A stretch of 64,000 nucleotides of DNA. Origin: Heloderma charlesbogerti. Lineage: Eukaryota; Chordata; Lepidosauria; Squamata; Helodermatidae. The stretch covers positions 248,001 through 312,000 of the forward strand of contig JANEZZ010001492.1 of the NCBI GenBank assembly GCA_026122225.1, read 5' to 3'. The position numbers and the translations under genes are program-made. This document shows positions 1 to 10,905 of this stretch, one piece after another. Numbering within the stretch: the stretch's first letter is position 1; each line of letters opens with the position of its first letter. Under the pieces are notes generated by a model. That model worked only from the letters and a program-made list of their open reading frames with translations. It was not told the origin of the DNA and did no database searches.

Positions 1-262
1 CCCAGCTTTTCCGTACCCCCCCCCTTCATTCTAAAAGGAGGAAATGCTTCTCCTAAGGCTTAGTAGTTACTGACAGTAAGAGCATTAAACCATAATATGA
101 TGGTAATTTTGGAATGTTGGGTCCACCCCTTTTACCTTTGGCCATGCCCCTTTTGCCTTCAGCCTCAAGCACCACTGGAATGTGGCTCCCAAAAGCTTCT
201 CTGAAACTGAATTTCGTCCTCAAGTTGAAAGCAGGTTGACACCCTGGTGTAGAAGCATCCAT
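1..262. repeat. Unclassified interspersed repeat R1, truncated by window start
   Basis: This stretch is clearly homologous to 6550-7574: both share the order C-rich stretch, ATGCYTCTCCTAAGGCTTAG, a CCACCC segment, then ACCACTGGAATGTGG and CAAAAGCTTCTCT-like blocks. I do not recognise the family. It matters because it preserves the unoccupied version of the site (around 163-184) into which the 706-bp hAT-like element at 6795-7500 inserted. Chance open frames here have no coding support. Confidence 0.7.
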
Positions 263-315
263 AACTAGCAGGTTTGCATATGTTATGCTATGTTAAGAAC
301 ATGGAATAACCATTC

Positions 316-318
<3 letters not shown>

Positions 319-353
<35 letters not shown>
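319..353. repeat. (GT)n microsatellite
   Basis: An uninterrupted run of about 17 TG dinucleotides. Confidence 0.97.
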
Positions 354-355
<2 letters not shown>

Positions 356-1698
356 TCATGAAACTGCACCATGAGACCACATTATAATCTAGCTCACGCA
401 CAGTAAAATTGCTTACTCTAATTTCACTTGCAAACTATTTCTCATTTTCTTCCTAGCATGGATACAAGCACGCACTGCCTACTGCTCTTCCACTCCACCA
501 AGCTGGGTGAGTTCCAGAGCCAGGTTGCCTAGGCAGTCACTGGCAAATCAGTTTACAGTCATTCCAAATGCAGTGTGCTCTTACAATAATACGCATAACA
601 ATAAGCCACATAGTTTCTTCCAAGATTTACATCAGAGTGGTCAATTGAGAACCGCAAAATTATGGAGCAACTCAGCTTAGAAACCCTGCTGGTTTAAAAA
701 TTAAAGCTCTCCACACTCATTAATGCGGGAAATGAAACTGAGAGATAAAATAAATCAAATTGTTAAAAACCCTTGCCAACACATAAATCAGGAGCTGTGT
801 TGATTCTCCGCTGTCATGGAACTGAATTGGCACCTCCGAGTCTGGATTGGCAATGGGGAAACCCCCATTCTTGCCTGATATACTTCCCTCTAGGGGTCTG
901 CTCCTGCCATCAAGTTACAGAAGACAAAAATGCTGAGCACACTCAGCAGTCCTGAAATAACAGCTATCATGCTAGTATATTTACTATAAGCCAATGAAGG
1001 CCTATGCAGCTGCAATCTAGCCAAAGAAAGCAGAGCGGGCTGGAAAATGGGCATAAACTCCAGCCTCTACCATGACCAGGGTGTATTCTTGAGCAATTCC
1101 ATAGGACAGGCAACAGGAGGAACATCTTCCTAGCATCCTGTCACCGCAGCTTTGAGACCAATAACTCCATAAGCTACATTCGCTGATGTAATGGTAAAAT
1201 TTGAAGCACAGGTGCTCATCATGATAGCCCCCATAGGATTGCTCTCTGAGTTTCAGTTCACACAGAGGTTCAAAAGTGCAAAATTAGGTAAATTTGCCTT
1301 AAAATGGAACTGAACAGGTCCGCCCCCACCCCACCCCACCCCCACCCCTAGTGAGTAGGAGAGCTGTAGGATCTACATATAAATCCATCTCATACTGTTT
1401 CCAGAGTGCAGGGTGAGTTCATTCATGCATGTTTACCATGCAACGATTGCATCAACCGGGGAGAAATTGCATGGGTGAAGCAGCCATCCCAGAGAACACA
1501 GACAAGAGCTTTTAGAGTATCACTCAAGACCTGGTATTTCTCAGTAGAGACAATTCATATGTTCTGAGTCATGTTTCCCGGCAAGAAGGACTGAACTATT
1601 CGCATACTGCATTTGTCAATTTACAGCTAGTTTGGGATGTTTAACCACTGCACCGAATGGGAATTTTCCCAATGACCACCCTGGGGAAGAGCAAAAAA
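354..1698. other. Intergenic stretch with no supportable feature
   Basis: No coding, RNA or mobile-element signature was recognised. The only low-complexity piece is a C-rich run with CCCCACC units at about 1322-1350. Confidence 0.6.
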
Positions 1699-1710
1699 AA
1701 ATACAGAGGA

Positions 1711-1965
1711 GAGCACACACACAAACACACACACACTTACATCCCAATGGAAATCTTGCTTAGCCTTCCCTCTAGCTTCTGATTCTGAGATGTCATTAGG
1801 TACTGATCAATCACTTCTAAGCATAACAGATTGTGTGTGAATGTGTGTGTGTGTGCACGTAGCTTCTTGTGTTCTTATGAGAATGTCTGCTTGCATGGAT
1901 AACTTGGATTTATTGGTTGCAACAATGACGGATGGACAGACAGACCGACAGACAGACAGACAATC
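1711..1965. repeat. Cluster of short simple repeats
   Basis: An interrupted (CA)n lies at about 1713-1737, a (TG)n run at about 1834-1856, and an imperfect (GACA)n run at about 1936-1965. The sequence between them shows no other feature. Confidence 0.85.
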
Positions 1966-1997
1966 TGTCATCCTTAGGATCATGGAATATGCATAAT

Positions 1998-2350
1998 CCT
2001 GGCTACCTTCTGAAGTTAGGCAGGTGGTGACTGGGAACAGGGCCTTTTCTGTGGTGACAGCCCAGTTATGGACTTCTTTTCCTAGGAACATCTGCCTGGT
2101 TCCAACTCTATTGAGTTTTAGGTGCCAAGTAAAAAGGTTTGGATTTTTCCAAGCTTTTAGTGATCAACATTGTGCTTGTGTTGCTGCTTCTTTGGTTGGA
2201 GTGTATATATTCTGTCTTTTGGTCATTCTGTTGATTATACAAATGCTGTTTTATCTTAAAGTTGCAATTGGTACCCCCCTGGGCATTTTTAAAATTGAAA
2301 AACAAAAACAGATTAAAATGCCTTATAAAATAAATAAAATAAAAGCATCC
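1998..2350 (+). mobile_element. LINE 3' end (L2/CR1-like), degraded
   Basis: A plus-strand translation near 2036-2070 contains NRAFSVVTAQLW, which matches the C-terminal 'GRRAFSVVAPTLWN' type motif at the end of reverse-transcriptase ORFs of squamate L2/CR1-like LINEs. An AT-rich tail with AAATAAATAAAAT follows (2325-2345), as expected of a LINE 3' end. Related copies are at 8096-8500 and 32285-32810. The ORF is heavily decayed. Assignment to L2 rather than another CR1-group clade is inference. Confidence 0.6.
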
Positions 2351-2352
2351 TT

Positions 2353-2470
2353 TCCATTTGCTTGTTGTTGTTGTTCAGTTGTTAATACGTGTCTGACTCT
2401 TCGTAACCCCATGGACCACAGCACGCCAGGCCTTCCTGTCCTCCTCTCTCTTCTCTCTGCTCTCTCCATT
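2353..2470 (-). mobile_element. Bov-B (RTE) LINE 3' fragment
   Basis: Plus-strand text CGTGTCTGACTCTTCGTAAC, CCATGGACCACAGCACGCC and AGGCCTTCCTGTC is the reverse complement of the Bov-B 3' end. The better-preserved copy at 60289-60512 has the same blocks. Only the extreme 3' end is kept. Confidence 0.8.
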
Positions 2471-3118
2471 TGCTACACCACCCAAATAGCAATTTGTACA
2501 AAGTCCTGCCCTATGCAAAGCCTGTCCCCAGACTTGTTATTAAGATCGGTACATTCAGTATAACCTTCCAAAGACATGAAGAATGCAAAGGTGTAGGCTG
2601 AAACCTTCAATGTGAAAGACTTTAAGGGTCTGTGCCAAATGATGGGTGTGAATTTCTCATACTCTGCTTTGTCACTCCATTGCTAAGATGTTTGTTAACA
2701 CTGAAAGTGTAAAATGCTTTAGGTCCCTCAGAAAGGCACAAGCTGTGTGGATGAATCAGCAAAGTATTCAGTTTTAGATTGCCAGGTGATTGAAGAATCT
2801 GTAGTTGATTAGCTTTTTAATCAAGTAAATAAATTGGCATATTCAAAATCTCAGTAAGAAGGCATTTAAAAAACTATTGAAGAAATAACTTACACATTCA
2901 TAAAGAAAAGCTTTCCTTTATTAATGGGAAGTTCATCTTTACCATTTTCTTTTTCACAACATACCAGAACCAAAATAGACTCCCCCCAAAATGAACAAGT
3001 ATGCTTTTACTTCTCAGAACCACTAGTTAAAATTGGCTTCCCACCAATTAATCAGCTAAAGCTTTGACTGATTAGGCTACCAATTAAAGTTTGAAGCCTC
3101 AGTTCAATTGTATCAGCT

Positions 3119-3119
<1 letters not shown>
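2471..3119. other. Intergenic stretch with no supportable feature
   Basis: AT-rich single-copy-looking sequence. No motif or repeat was recognised. Confidence 0.55.

Positions 3120-3121
<2 letters not shown>

Positions 3122-3194
<73 letters not shown>
3122..3194. repeat. Compound (TA)n(TG)n microsatellite
   Basis: About 18 TA units pass directly into about 19 TG units. The derived minus-strand peptide of alternating TH/IY is an artefact of this repeat. Confidence 0.97.
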
Positions 3195-3196
<2 letters not shown>

Positions 3197-4604
3197 ACAT
3201 CAAAGAATGTTACTTTCAAGTAGTAAATAAATGGGTACGCTTGAAAAGTTGATGCTCCAGCTTCCAGATCTAAAAGAAAGATGCCTCTGGAGAGATCTTC
3301 TGTACACCAGATGTGCCTCCAGTTGACTCTCCGCATTTCAAAGAACAGCACGCTAAAGCTGTGATCATATTTATTACCAAGGGAGTGGACTACAGTGCAT
3401 TTCAGGAGAAAGCTTCAACCTGTCTCTCATCTTATGTGGGAAACTGAGGATGTAATGGGATGAAGAACATATCACAGGTGAGCACATATGTGCAACAGAG
3501 CATCGTTAGCACACATTGGACACTGAAATGTCTCAGTTTGGGGAAAGCAAGGACGGTTTACAGAGGTCTGTCATGTTCTGCAGATAATAGCCCAATCCTA
3601 ATCAGAGCTAAGTCTGCCCAATGATTCCAATGGGTTTAGTCACGCCTAATCCTACATAAGATCAGGCTGCACAGGTATGCAAGATCCCATCCTAAGTATG
3701 AGGTAAGGTAAGTACAGAGATGCAATGTTGCCAAATAACTAATTAGCTGGCTTGAGGATCTCTTGAAGAATTGGAAGCAGGTTTTAAAGATACGGTCAGG
3801 CTCATCATCAGCATATGGGCAGCTGCCAGACCCCCCAACGCCTTGGCAAGGCCCACTGTTGATGTCTGCCTTGTGTTGCCTTGAACAACAAAAAATGTAT
3901 GAAGTTCTGAGAAGTGCCAGGCAGCTGGGTTTGGGGGCTGCTGTTTTTATTTCCCACAATGCACTGGAGTGACACTACGTGGGTATTGTGGGAAATTTAA
4001 ATGGTGGCTCCCAGCCACCTGGTGTTGATTGGAGTGCCACTAGGCAAGTCTACCAGGGCACTCCCATGTTGGAGGGGGACTGCCCTCCTGAGGGGGACTG
4101 CCCACCAGAAAGCACTTTGCTGAAAGCCCCCTCAGAAGTGAAGCCAGCCCTAAGCATGATCATGAACCAGGGAATCCATACATCAGAGCAGGAGACAGGA
4201 ACAGTCTTTTGTCAGAGGGCAAAAAACAAGTAAATAGATAAGAAAGATCTCAATCCAATAATAACCCATTGCTCAGGCAGGATCTGAAAGTTGCCCTGGA
4301 AGTGTTTGCAGCTGCCAAAGTCTGCCACATCCAATCGATCTCCAGCAGCAGGAGGCATGGCAGCATTATTCTGTGCCTCTATCCCATTTCTTGGTTCCTT
4401 TGAAAGCAGCACACCAGGCTTCCCACACCACAGTGTGGCCATTTCTGGACCATTTCACATGCCACAGAGAAACAAACCTGGGCTGGCTACCAAATGCACC
4501 CTCAACAGAGAGCTTTTCCAGTCTCAGGACTCATCCAGTCCCAGATCTCTGAATAGTGTAGCAGTATGTTGCACATACTTGTAAACAGACTGGTGCACTT
4601 GTTC
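3195..4604. other. Mostly featureless; one decayed hairpin MITE
   Basis: Positions 3590-3670 resemble a degraded member of the small family H (CCAATCCTAATC ... CCAATGGGTTTAGTC ... CCTAATCC). A short segment at about 3950-4020 (TTCCCACAATGC, TTGTGGGAAATTTAAATGG) shares wording with 4925-4990 and 21165-21235, which suggests an old unclassified repeat. No gene is supported. Confidence 0.4.
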
Positions 4605-4609
4605 ACAGT

Positions 4610-4860
4610 CATGTCTTACTATTTATTTATGTTTAATTAATTTATTAGAATGTCCCTAAACTGCCCCTCATCCATATGTATATCAGGGTGGTATACAAAA
4701 GCATTACCAATAAGCCATACAAATTAAAAACAAACAATATTCACCCAAATTAATTAGGGAAAACAAGATATATAACAAAGGAGCAAACAACATAATCACA
4801 ATCAGAGCAGCTAAGACTAGAACAGGTTATTTATTTATTTATTTAATGTAAATGTTAACC
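4610..4860 (-). mobile_element. LINE/SINE 3'-tail-like fragment, decayed
   Basis: (TTTA)n followed by CATATGTATATCAGGGTGGT resembles the reverse complement of the 'gggcggtatataaat...aaataaataaat' tail seen in other LINE tails of this window. A second (ATTT)n run closes it at about 4830-4846. Class is uncertain. Confidence 0.35.
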
Positions 4861-4989
4861 TAAAAGTCATGAGGGAAATGACCAAAAGACACATCTGGGT
4901 GGCCACTGGTGGAGCAGCTACAAGCTGCTATTTTAAATTCCCTACAATGCCTCTGACATAGCATCACCGGAGAGCATCGTCAGCCATTT

Positions 4990-5377
4990 TAAGGGCTCCT
5001 TCACACCAGGCTTCTACCCTGCGATTGAGACAGCTCCTTCATGGAAGTTTGCAGGCTCTTTACATGATGCAGCAATCATCCTGGGCGTCTCCTGCCCTAA
5101 ATGCCCTTTGTTCCATTTTTAAATAGATTGCAGATAATGAGCTATCAAATTACCCTGTTGTGTTCCGCTTCAGTTTCCTCCGTGAAAAGAATAAAAGCGG
5201 CAAGAAGAGCAGCAAGATCAATGGACGAGAATGGAAGACTCAGCTACTGGGGAGAAAGGGGGCGCGAAGGAAGCACATGTAAAGAGAGTCCGTTCTCTGT
5301 TGTGATCCTGCATTTAAAGTGGAAGCAGAAAGCCCCCTTTAAACGCAGGATTTTAGGCTGGTGTAGAAATGCCCTAA
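4990..5377 (-). mobile_element. PIF/Harbinger-like MITE, family G, copy 1
   Basis: The element (4993-5374, 382 bp) is bounded by GGGCTCCTTCACACC on the left and GGTGTAGAAATGCCC on the right, which form imperfect terminal inverted repeats. It is flanked by TAA on both sides (4990-4992 and 5375-5377), a 3-bp TWA target duplication as made by PIF/Harbinger elements. A subterminal hairpin (CCTGCATTTAAA/TTTAAACGCAGG) lies at the right end. It is non-autonomous and has no transposase. Other copies: 13868-14261, 28865-29253 and the pair at 38951-39723. Superfamily is inferred from the duplication and G-rich ends. Confidence 0.75.
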
Positions 5378-6545
5378 ACGGCAGCTCACAGGTGTCGGCA
5401 CGCAGTGCAGAAGGCAGGGAGGGGATAGGTGTCAGCATCAATGGGCCCTGCTAGCTCTCTGGAACACCAGCAGTTGCCCAACGATGTTGGGTGCTGATGC
5501 TGGGCTTGTCCAACAGAAACACAAAACTGATCTAAGGCAGCCCTTAAGTTGGCCAAGCAGCCAAACAAACTGGTTGGTTTTAGCCATGTGGATATCTGAA
5601 AGATTGGTAGCTTCATGGAAGCCTCCCGAAGTGGGTAGTTTTATTTTCCTAATGCAACTAGGCACATAAACATGACCTTTTTCTCGCTTTAATCTAGCCT
5701 CGTTTTGCAGGGTGGTGGGGGGAAATCACCACTACAGTCAATCTTGGCAGAAATCGCTTTGTAGTTGACCAGCAGTCTACAGGGTTCATGATCTTAAAAT
5801 GTCATGACTTGAAATTCCTTGTAGAGACCCCATTTTGTCTCTACATTTGTAGGGTATTTTCTTATTAGAGATCTATAAACCCACTCCTTTGAGAGAGTGC
5901 TGTACGTATGTTTTTTGTTTGTTTTTTTAAATGGCCATATTTAAATTGTCAAATGATGTCAACAAGCTGTGAGGGACAACCTCATGCTGGCTGTAATTAC
6001 CAGAGGGCAGTGATCAATGGGGGTCTTTTGTTAACATTACAGGATCACTATTGACTCAGGAAGTTAAGTGCCTCAGTGGGTTAGGCTGAAGCTGAAATGG
6101 ACAGCTTCCTTGCCCTTGGCTGCTCAGAAGCCAGTAACCTACACTTAGCCCATTAATTATTCCTGTCCAAATGGTAGCAATCCTTATGATCCGCAATCAG
6201 CGGAGGAAAAGGAAGTCGCAAGCCACACAGAGGCTCCATTGAGAGAACCAGGAAACCCATCCTCCCCGCCACTCTCAGCAGGGAGCCATTGTTTTGGCTT
6301 CGTTCGCAGTTCCTTTTATAAATAGGTGACAACATATGACAACCCCCATCAGCTCCCTTAGAAACGTCGCACTTTGAGAAGTCTGACATGTTTTTTAGAC
6401 TCCGAAGTTTCCATTTACATGGCACAGTGACCTGACTAATTTTACAGAAGTGGGGGGCTCTTCATGTCCCAGTGCATCCATGCATGCAATGACTTGCATA
6501 CCCATGTCAGTTACTTTACTTCAGCAAGTCATCCGTGCAGAACCT
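5378..6545. other. Intergenic stretch with no supportable feature
   Basis: No recognisable gene, RNA or repeat. Minor T-rich tracts lie near 5910-5930. Confidence 0.5.
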
Positions 6546-6549
6546 CAAA

Positions 6550-7574
6550 GCCCAAGGGCCAAATCTGGCCCTCCTGGGAACCCAGTCCGGCCCTCCAGGA
6601 TTCTCAAGTTGGCCCCAGTCCTTCCCCTTACCCCAGTCCCTTTCCTCCAACCACAAATTGTTTGGTGGTTTTCTGGCTTTTTCTGTTTTCCCCCATTCTG
6701 AAAGGTTGAAATGCCTCTCCTAAGGCTTAGTTACTGGCAGGAAGAGAAGCTAAAATAGGCTGGTATTTTGGCTACTTTGGTCCCACCCACCACTTAGGGA
6801 TGTCAGAGAATTTTGCCACGAATCTCAGGGAGGCCGAATGCCAGCGCATTCAGCCCCCCGAAATCGGTGGCGAAACGGTCTGCCACCCCCCCAGCCACCC
6901 CCCCCCCGGGACGGGACTTACCTTGGGCGAATCTCCCTGGCGGCGGCGGCGGCTCAGGCGGCAGTTCAGTGGCGGTTTGGCTGCGGCGGCTGCGGCGGCC
7001 GGTCTTCCAACCGGCTGCCGCCGCCGCCATTTCCAAGTTTAAAAAAAAAAAAAAACGTGATAGGCTACGTAAAGATTTACGTAGCCTATCACGACTAGAT
7101 TTTTAACAAATACCGTGATAGGCTACGTAAATGTTTACGTAGCCTATCACGGCTGAGTTAAAAAAAAAAACCCATGTACGCAAATGGCGGCGCCATTTGC
7201 ATACACGCGGGGGTTTGGGTTTTTTTAACTCAGCTCTGATAGGCTACGTAAACATTTACGTAGCTTATCACGGCTGACTGCAGGGATGCAAACGGCGGCG
7301 GCTACAGCCGCCGCCATTTGCAGACCCGGCCGACCAGGATTCGTGGCAGGAGGGACGGGGCGCCTCCCCCCGGCCAGAATTTCGGGGGGGAGGGACGGGG
7401 TGCCTCCCCCCCGGCCAGAATTTTGGGGGGAGGGACGGAGCGCCTCCCCCCCACCGCAAATCAAATTTCGTAAAAGGTAAGTGACTTTCGTACATCCCTA
7501 CTACCACTGGAATGTGGATCTCCAAAGCTTCTCTAAAATGAAATTCAGGCCTCAGGCTGAAAGAGGTTTTGCAT
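6550..7574. repeat. Interspersed repeat R1, second copy, split by hAT-like insertion
   Basis: Homologous to 1-262: ATGCCTCTCCTAAGGCTTAG before the insertion and ACCACTGGAATGTGGATCTC after it. The host repeat is interrupted by the element at 6795-7500, which dates R1 as older. It extends further left here (GGCCCTCCTGGGAACCCAGT) than the truncated copy at the window start. Confidence 0.7.
6795..7500 (+). mobile_element. Palindromic hAT-like non-autonomous element, 706 bp (copy A)
   Basis: Ends are TAGGGATGT and ACATCCCTA, flanked by near-identical 8-bp duplications CCACCACT (6787-6794) and CTACCACT (7501-7508). Both features are the hAT signature. The core is CpG-rich with GGC/CCG runs and holds three hairpins based on GATAGGCTACGTAAA and its complement (7056-7093, 7113-7152, 7238-7270). 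GCAAATGGCG/CGCCATTTGC forms a further palindrome near 7180-7200. A consensus 5' splice donor faces outward near each end: AAG/GTAAGT on the minus strand at 6916-6924 and on the plus strand at 7473-7482. No transposase is present. Copy B at 18906-19818 is the same family inverted. Confidence 0.85.
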
Positions 7575-7698
7575 AAGGATGCTGGAGAAATTCAAGACAG
7601 ACTAAAATTAGCTCAGATTTCTAAGAATCCAACCTGCAGAATCTGCTGCGGAGTGACCCCCCTCAGGCCGCACGGAGTCCATGGACTTCCGGATCTTT

Positions 7699-7738
<40 letters not shown>

Positions 7739-8047
7739 TGTTTCTTTCTTTCTTTTACTTCCCCAAAACTTACACATACTTATTCCTAGGAAAATACGTA
7801 AGTTTCTGCTGAGACTGGTAAATATATGCAGGGAAAAGTTGAATGGAATGGGGGACAATACGCTAAATGTTATGTACTAAGGTAAATTATGTGAATTGTT
7901 GCCAAACCTCTTATGGAATTATTTGCATATTTTTCCACATGCGCGCACACAAATTGCATCCATCTGTGAACGGATGACAGAACAAAAGGCACCTGACAAT
8001 CCACGAAACACAGACGGAGCAGATTTTACACAATCTGTACATTCCTA
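7575..8047 (+). mobile_element. hAT-like MITE with internal (CTTT)n expansion, 473 bp
   Basis: The left end TAAGGATGCTGGAGAAATTC and the right end CTGTACATTCCTA match the ends of the elements at 24074 and 25978. A perfect 8-bp target duplication GTTTTGCA flanks it (7567-7574 and 8048-8055). Internally it shares the GGATGACAGAACAAAAGGCA block with those copies. A (TTTC)n microsatellite has grown inside it. It inserted into repeat R1 only 66 bp from copy A. Confidence 0.85.
7695..7756. repeat. (TTTC)n microsatellite inside hAT-like MITE
   Basis: About 15 TTTC units with one TTTG interruption, lying in the position where sister copies have a simple T-rich tract. Confidence 0.95.
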
Positions 8048-8095
8048 GTTTTGCACTGCTGCTCTGTTCACTAAAGGATCACCTTTATATCTGAA

Positions 8096-8500
8096 TATCT
8101 GAAGGGCTGCCTACACCTGTATGAGCCTGCCCAAGCATTAAGAGCAGTGTCCAATGCCCAACCCTCTGGCCCATCCCTAAGAGCCATTAGGCTAGTGGGT
8201 TTGGGGATAGGGCTTTCTCAGTGGTGGCCCCATACCTTTTGAACTCCATCCCCAGGGAGATATGCATGGTCTCATCACTGCTGGCTATAAAAAAAGAATC
8301 CCTGAAGACACATTTATTCCAGTCTGCATTTGTTGCTTAAAAATCATTAGCTGCTGCTGCTGCTACTACTGATGTAAGTGTGTATGAATGTTTAATTGTA
8401 ATTTGAATGTTCACATTTTGTAATATTGTAAGGCACCTTATGAGGGCTAAGTGCTCTGAAATGTGGGTTAAAACTCTTTTAAATAAATAATAAATAAATT
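8096..8500 (+). mobile_element. LINE 3' end (L2/CR1-like)
   Basis: GGGCTTTCTCAGTGGTGGCC resembles the DNA of the 'AFSVVAP' C-terminal motif found at 2036 and 32420. It is followed by a T-rich 3' region, AAGGCACCTTATGAGGGC and a terminal AAATAAATAATAAATAAAT. No intact frame remains. Strand and class come from similarity among the copies in this window and general knowledge of squamate L2-like LINEs. Confidence 0.55.
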
Positions 8501-8554
8501 TAGATGTCTGAGAAGTAGGAACTTGACAACAGATTTTAGGTTACTGCCTTCAGC

Positions 8555-8622
8555 CTCACTTACTCTACAACATCCTAGTATTCAGAGAGGAAGATTTACA
8601 TTTGTAGACACACAGAGATCCT
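8555..8622. repeat. 68-bp direct repeat, left copy
   Basis: Matches 10670-10737 at 66 of 68 positions by direct reading (begins CTCACTTACTCTACAACATC, ends ACACAGAGATCCT). The pair brackets the L1-derived element exactly at its poly(T) end. The simplest reading is an unusually long target-site duplication. Confidence 0.9.
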
Positions 8623-10669
8623 TTTGTTTTTTTCAGAATACTTTTTATTTATTTTTGTCTTTATAAATGAAATAAACAATACCAACAACCTGATCAATAA
8701 CTACAATTTCCTAACAGTACAATATTCTTAGGAGGACACAACAATACCGAAAAGACGAAAGGGGGAAAAAAGGAAAGGAAAAAGAAAAAGAAGATTTTTT
8801 CCCTCTTCTTTTTTAAAGGGTTAAATTTAAACTCCAATATACACGAGCTTCAGATCCCATTCTAATTAGAAACTATACCTATAACATTAGCAATATTACA
8901 ATTTAATAATCAACCTTACATTTCAATATCATATCATCACTCTTATAGCAAGGAAGCAGGCCTACAATTCATTCCCAGCAATCATATATTGCCCTTAAGT
9001 TAGAATATAATAGTAATAATAAAGCTTAACAGTTTAACCAACCAAAAATCTTACTTAGTAGTCTTATAGTAATGATAATAATAGTAATAATGATAATGAT
9101 AACAACAGCAAAAAAAGAGATGAAATTATAATGTTATATAATAATAAAGCTTGAAAGCCACCTTACAACAGTCAGTAATATATTTTATACTAGATATATA
9201 AATGAGTGTGCACAATACACCCTCAAACAATATATTTAAATACAGCATATCATAATGAGAATTTAAAGAAAAATTTAAAAAGATGAAAGAGAGCAAACGA
9301 ATGTATGTATAATCAGTTATCTCTGACCTAGCCTGTATCATGCAGACTAAACATAAACAATTAACAAAACTTGTTTAAAGATTCCAGTTCATGGGACTGG
9401 AACAGAAGTCTTACGCATTTTTACGTTCAGCCATGCCTCCACCATTTCATGGTTTAGGAACTTCTTCATCTGACCTTCAGAAACAATGCAAAATGTAGCA
9501 AGATATTTTAAGTGATAAGTGTAAGTTCATTTGTTTTGCCATATTTTTCACCTTGATGAATTGCCTTCTTTTATCAGCCACCTCTTTGATGTAATCCGGA
9601 AATAACATAACTTTATCTGGTTTCCAGAAAAGATTTCCACCCCCTCTTGCCAAACACAGGATATAATTCTTTGTGGAGATTCTTGCAAATTGGACTATAA
9701 TCGTATAGCCAGTTCCTTTAGCATTTGGCACACGAAATGCCTCCTCAATATCAAATAAATAATCAGATGGCACAGGGAGTATCTCATGCAAAAACTTGTC
9801 TACAAAGGTAGGCAAATTTACATCTCTAGGCAGATTTTTAATACCAATAATACGTACATTGGATCTGCGCGTGAAGGCCTCCATTGGGAAATTCTGACAG
9901 AGAAATTTTTGAAAAAAGCTTGTATAGTAGTTTCGTTCGTTGTCAGCCTATCTTGCAGCTCATTAACCTTTGCCTCCATTTTCTGCCAAGAAGTGTTAAT
10001 TAAATCCACAGCTCCTTGCAGGGCAGTGATGGAAAATTTTGGATTGAATCCAACCTCTTAGGCTCAGCAAACTGTGAAGATAAAGTTTTTATCAAAGTAA
10101 ATAATTCCCCTATATCTTCGGTTCTCGGAGCCTTTGCCAATGGAGGTACGGGGGGAGTGGGCGGTGATGCAGTTCCTTTCTTTCTCCTCACTGTAGCCAT
10201 GTTTCTCTTCAAACAAATCTTGCAGGTCCTCAGATATTCTCAAATATTGTTGATATTTCTTAAACCATCCCTCAGATGTTGTTGATATTTCTTAATCCAT
10301 ATATTACAATGGAACACGTCAGCCCTGTTTTCTCCTATTAGATAGGAGTTTCAAAACAGCTTTCTGCGATGTTTACACTCTAGGAGGGTAGTCTCGGAAT
10401 CCAGCCCCTCCCCCACTTCTTCGCAGAGAGTACTTTTCTCCAAGATCTCATCCAGCTGCTGCCTTGCCCCCCTCCTTTTAATTCCAGGGGGGAGATGAAA
10501 AGGTTTTTCAACCTTTTAAAAAGCTGTTTGAGATAGCGAGGGTGACATTGGTTCCAACTGGAAGTCCTGACATGGGCACTTCTGTTCTCCCATCTAGTCC
10601 CAATGTTCATACCTTTGTATACATTTTTCCAGGCACCAGAAAGAACAAAAAGGTTCCACTTTCCAAAGT
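8623..10669 (-). mobile_element. L1-derived element with ORF1 but no recognisable ORF2 (HAL1-like)
   Basis: Read on the minus strand, the element has an untranslated leader (about 10669-10213), a broken ORF1 (10212 to about 9395), then an AT-rich region of about 750 bp with no recognisable endonuclease or reverse transcriptase. It ends in an A-rich tail, seen as TTTGTTTTTTTC at 8623. An L1-type element that keeps ORF1 and lacks ORF2 is the layout called HAL1 in mammals. It is flanked by 68-bp direct repeats. It would have depended on an L1 partner for mobility. Alternatively a full-length L1 lost ORF2 by internal deletion after insertion. Confidence 0.7.
9395..10212 (-). pseudogene. L1-type ORF1 protein, frameshifted
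   Basis: Three overlapping minus-strand segments in three frames (10212-10000, 10009-9818, 9884-9477) together cover an ORF1p-like product, so at least two frameshifts break it. The first segment starts at an ATG and is basic (MKRNMATVRRKKG) then proline-rich. The second (WQKMEAKVNELQDRL) has the heptad character of the ORF1p coiled coil. The third carries NVRIIGIKN, the classic start of the L1 ORF1p RRM domain, and then a KRRQFIKVKNMAKQMN stretch. A stop ends the frame early in the C-terminal domain. In L1 this protein is a trimeric RNA-binding chaperone. Here it cannot be made intact. Confidence 0.8.
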
Positions 10670-10737
10670 CTCACTTACTCTACAACATCCTAGTGTTCAG
10701 AGAGGAAGATTTACATTTGTAGATACACAGAGATCCT
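10670..10737. repeat. 68-bp direct repeat, right copy
   Basis: Partner of 8555-8622 (two mismatches). It directly abuts the 5' end of the L1-derived element. Confidence 0.9.
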
Positions 10738-10748
10738 GAAAGTGTTGA

Positions 10749-10895
10749 GAACATAAGAAGAGCCCTGCTGGATTAGTCCAAAAGCCAACCGAGTTCAGCA
10801 TCCTGTTCCCCACATTCGCATGCTGGATGTCTACAGAAAGCCCCAAAGCAGGACATGAGAGCATTGGGCCTTTCCTATATCCAGAAATCGATATT
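10749..10895 (+). repeat. Reptile interspersed repeat of the ACATAAGAAGAGCCCTGCTG type
   Basis: Begins AACATAAGAAGAGCCCTGCT and continues with CAACCGAGTTCAGCATCCTG and AAAGCAGGACATGAGAGCA. This wording is common in squamate genomes as I recall them. Its class is not known to me. Confidence 0.5.
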
Positions 10896-10905
10896 GTGAG
10901 GCATG

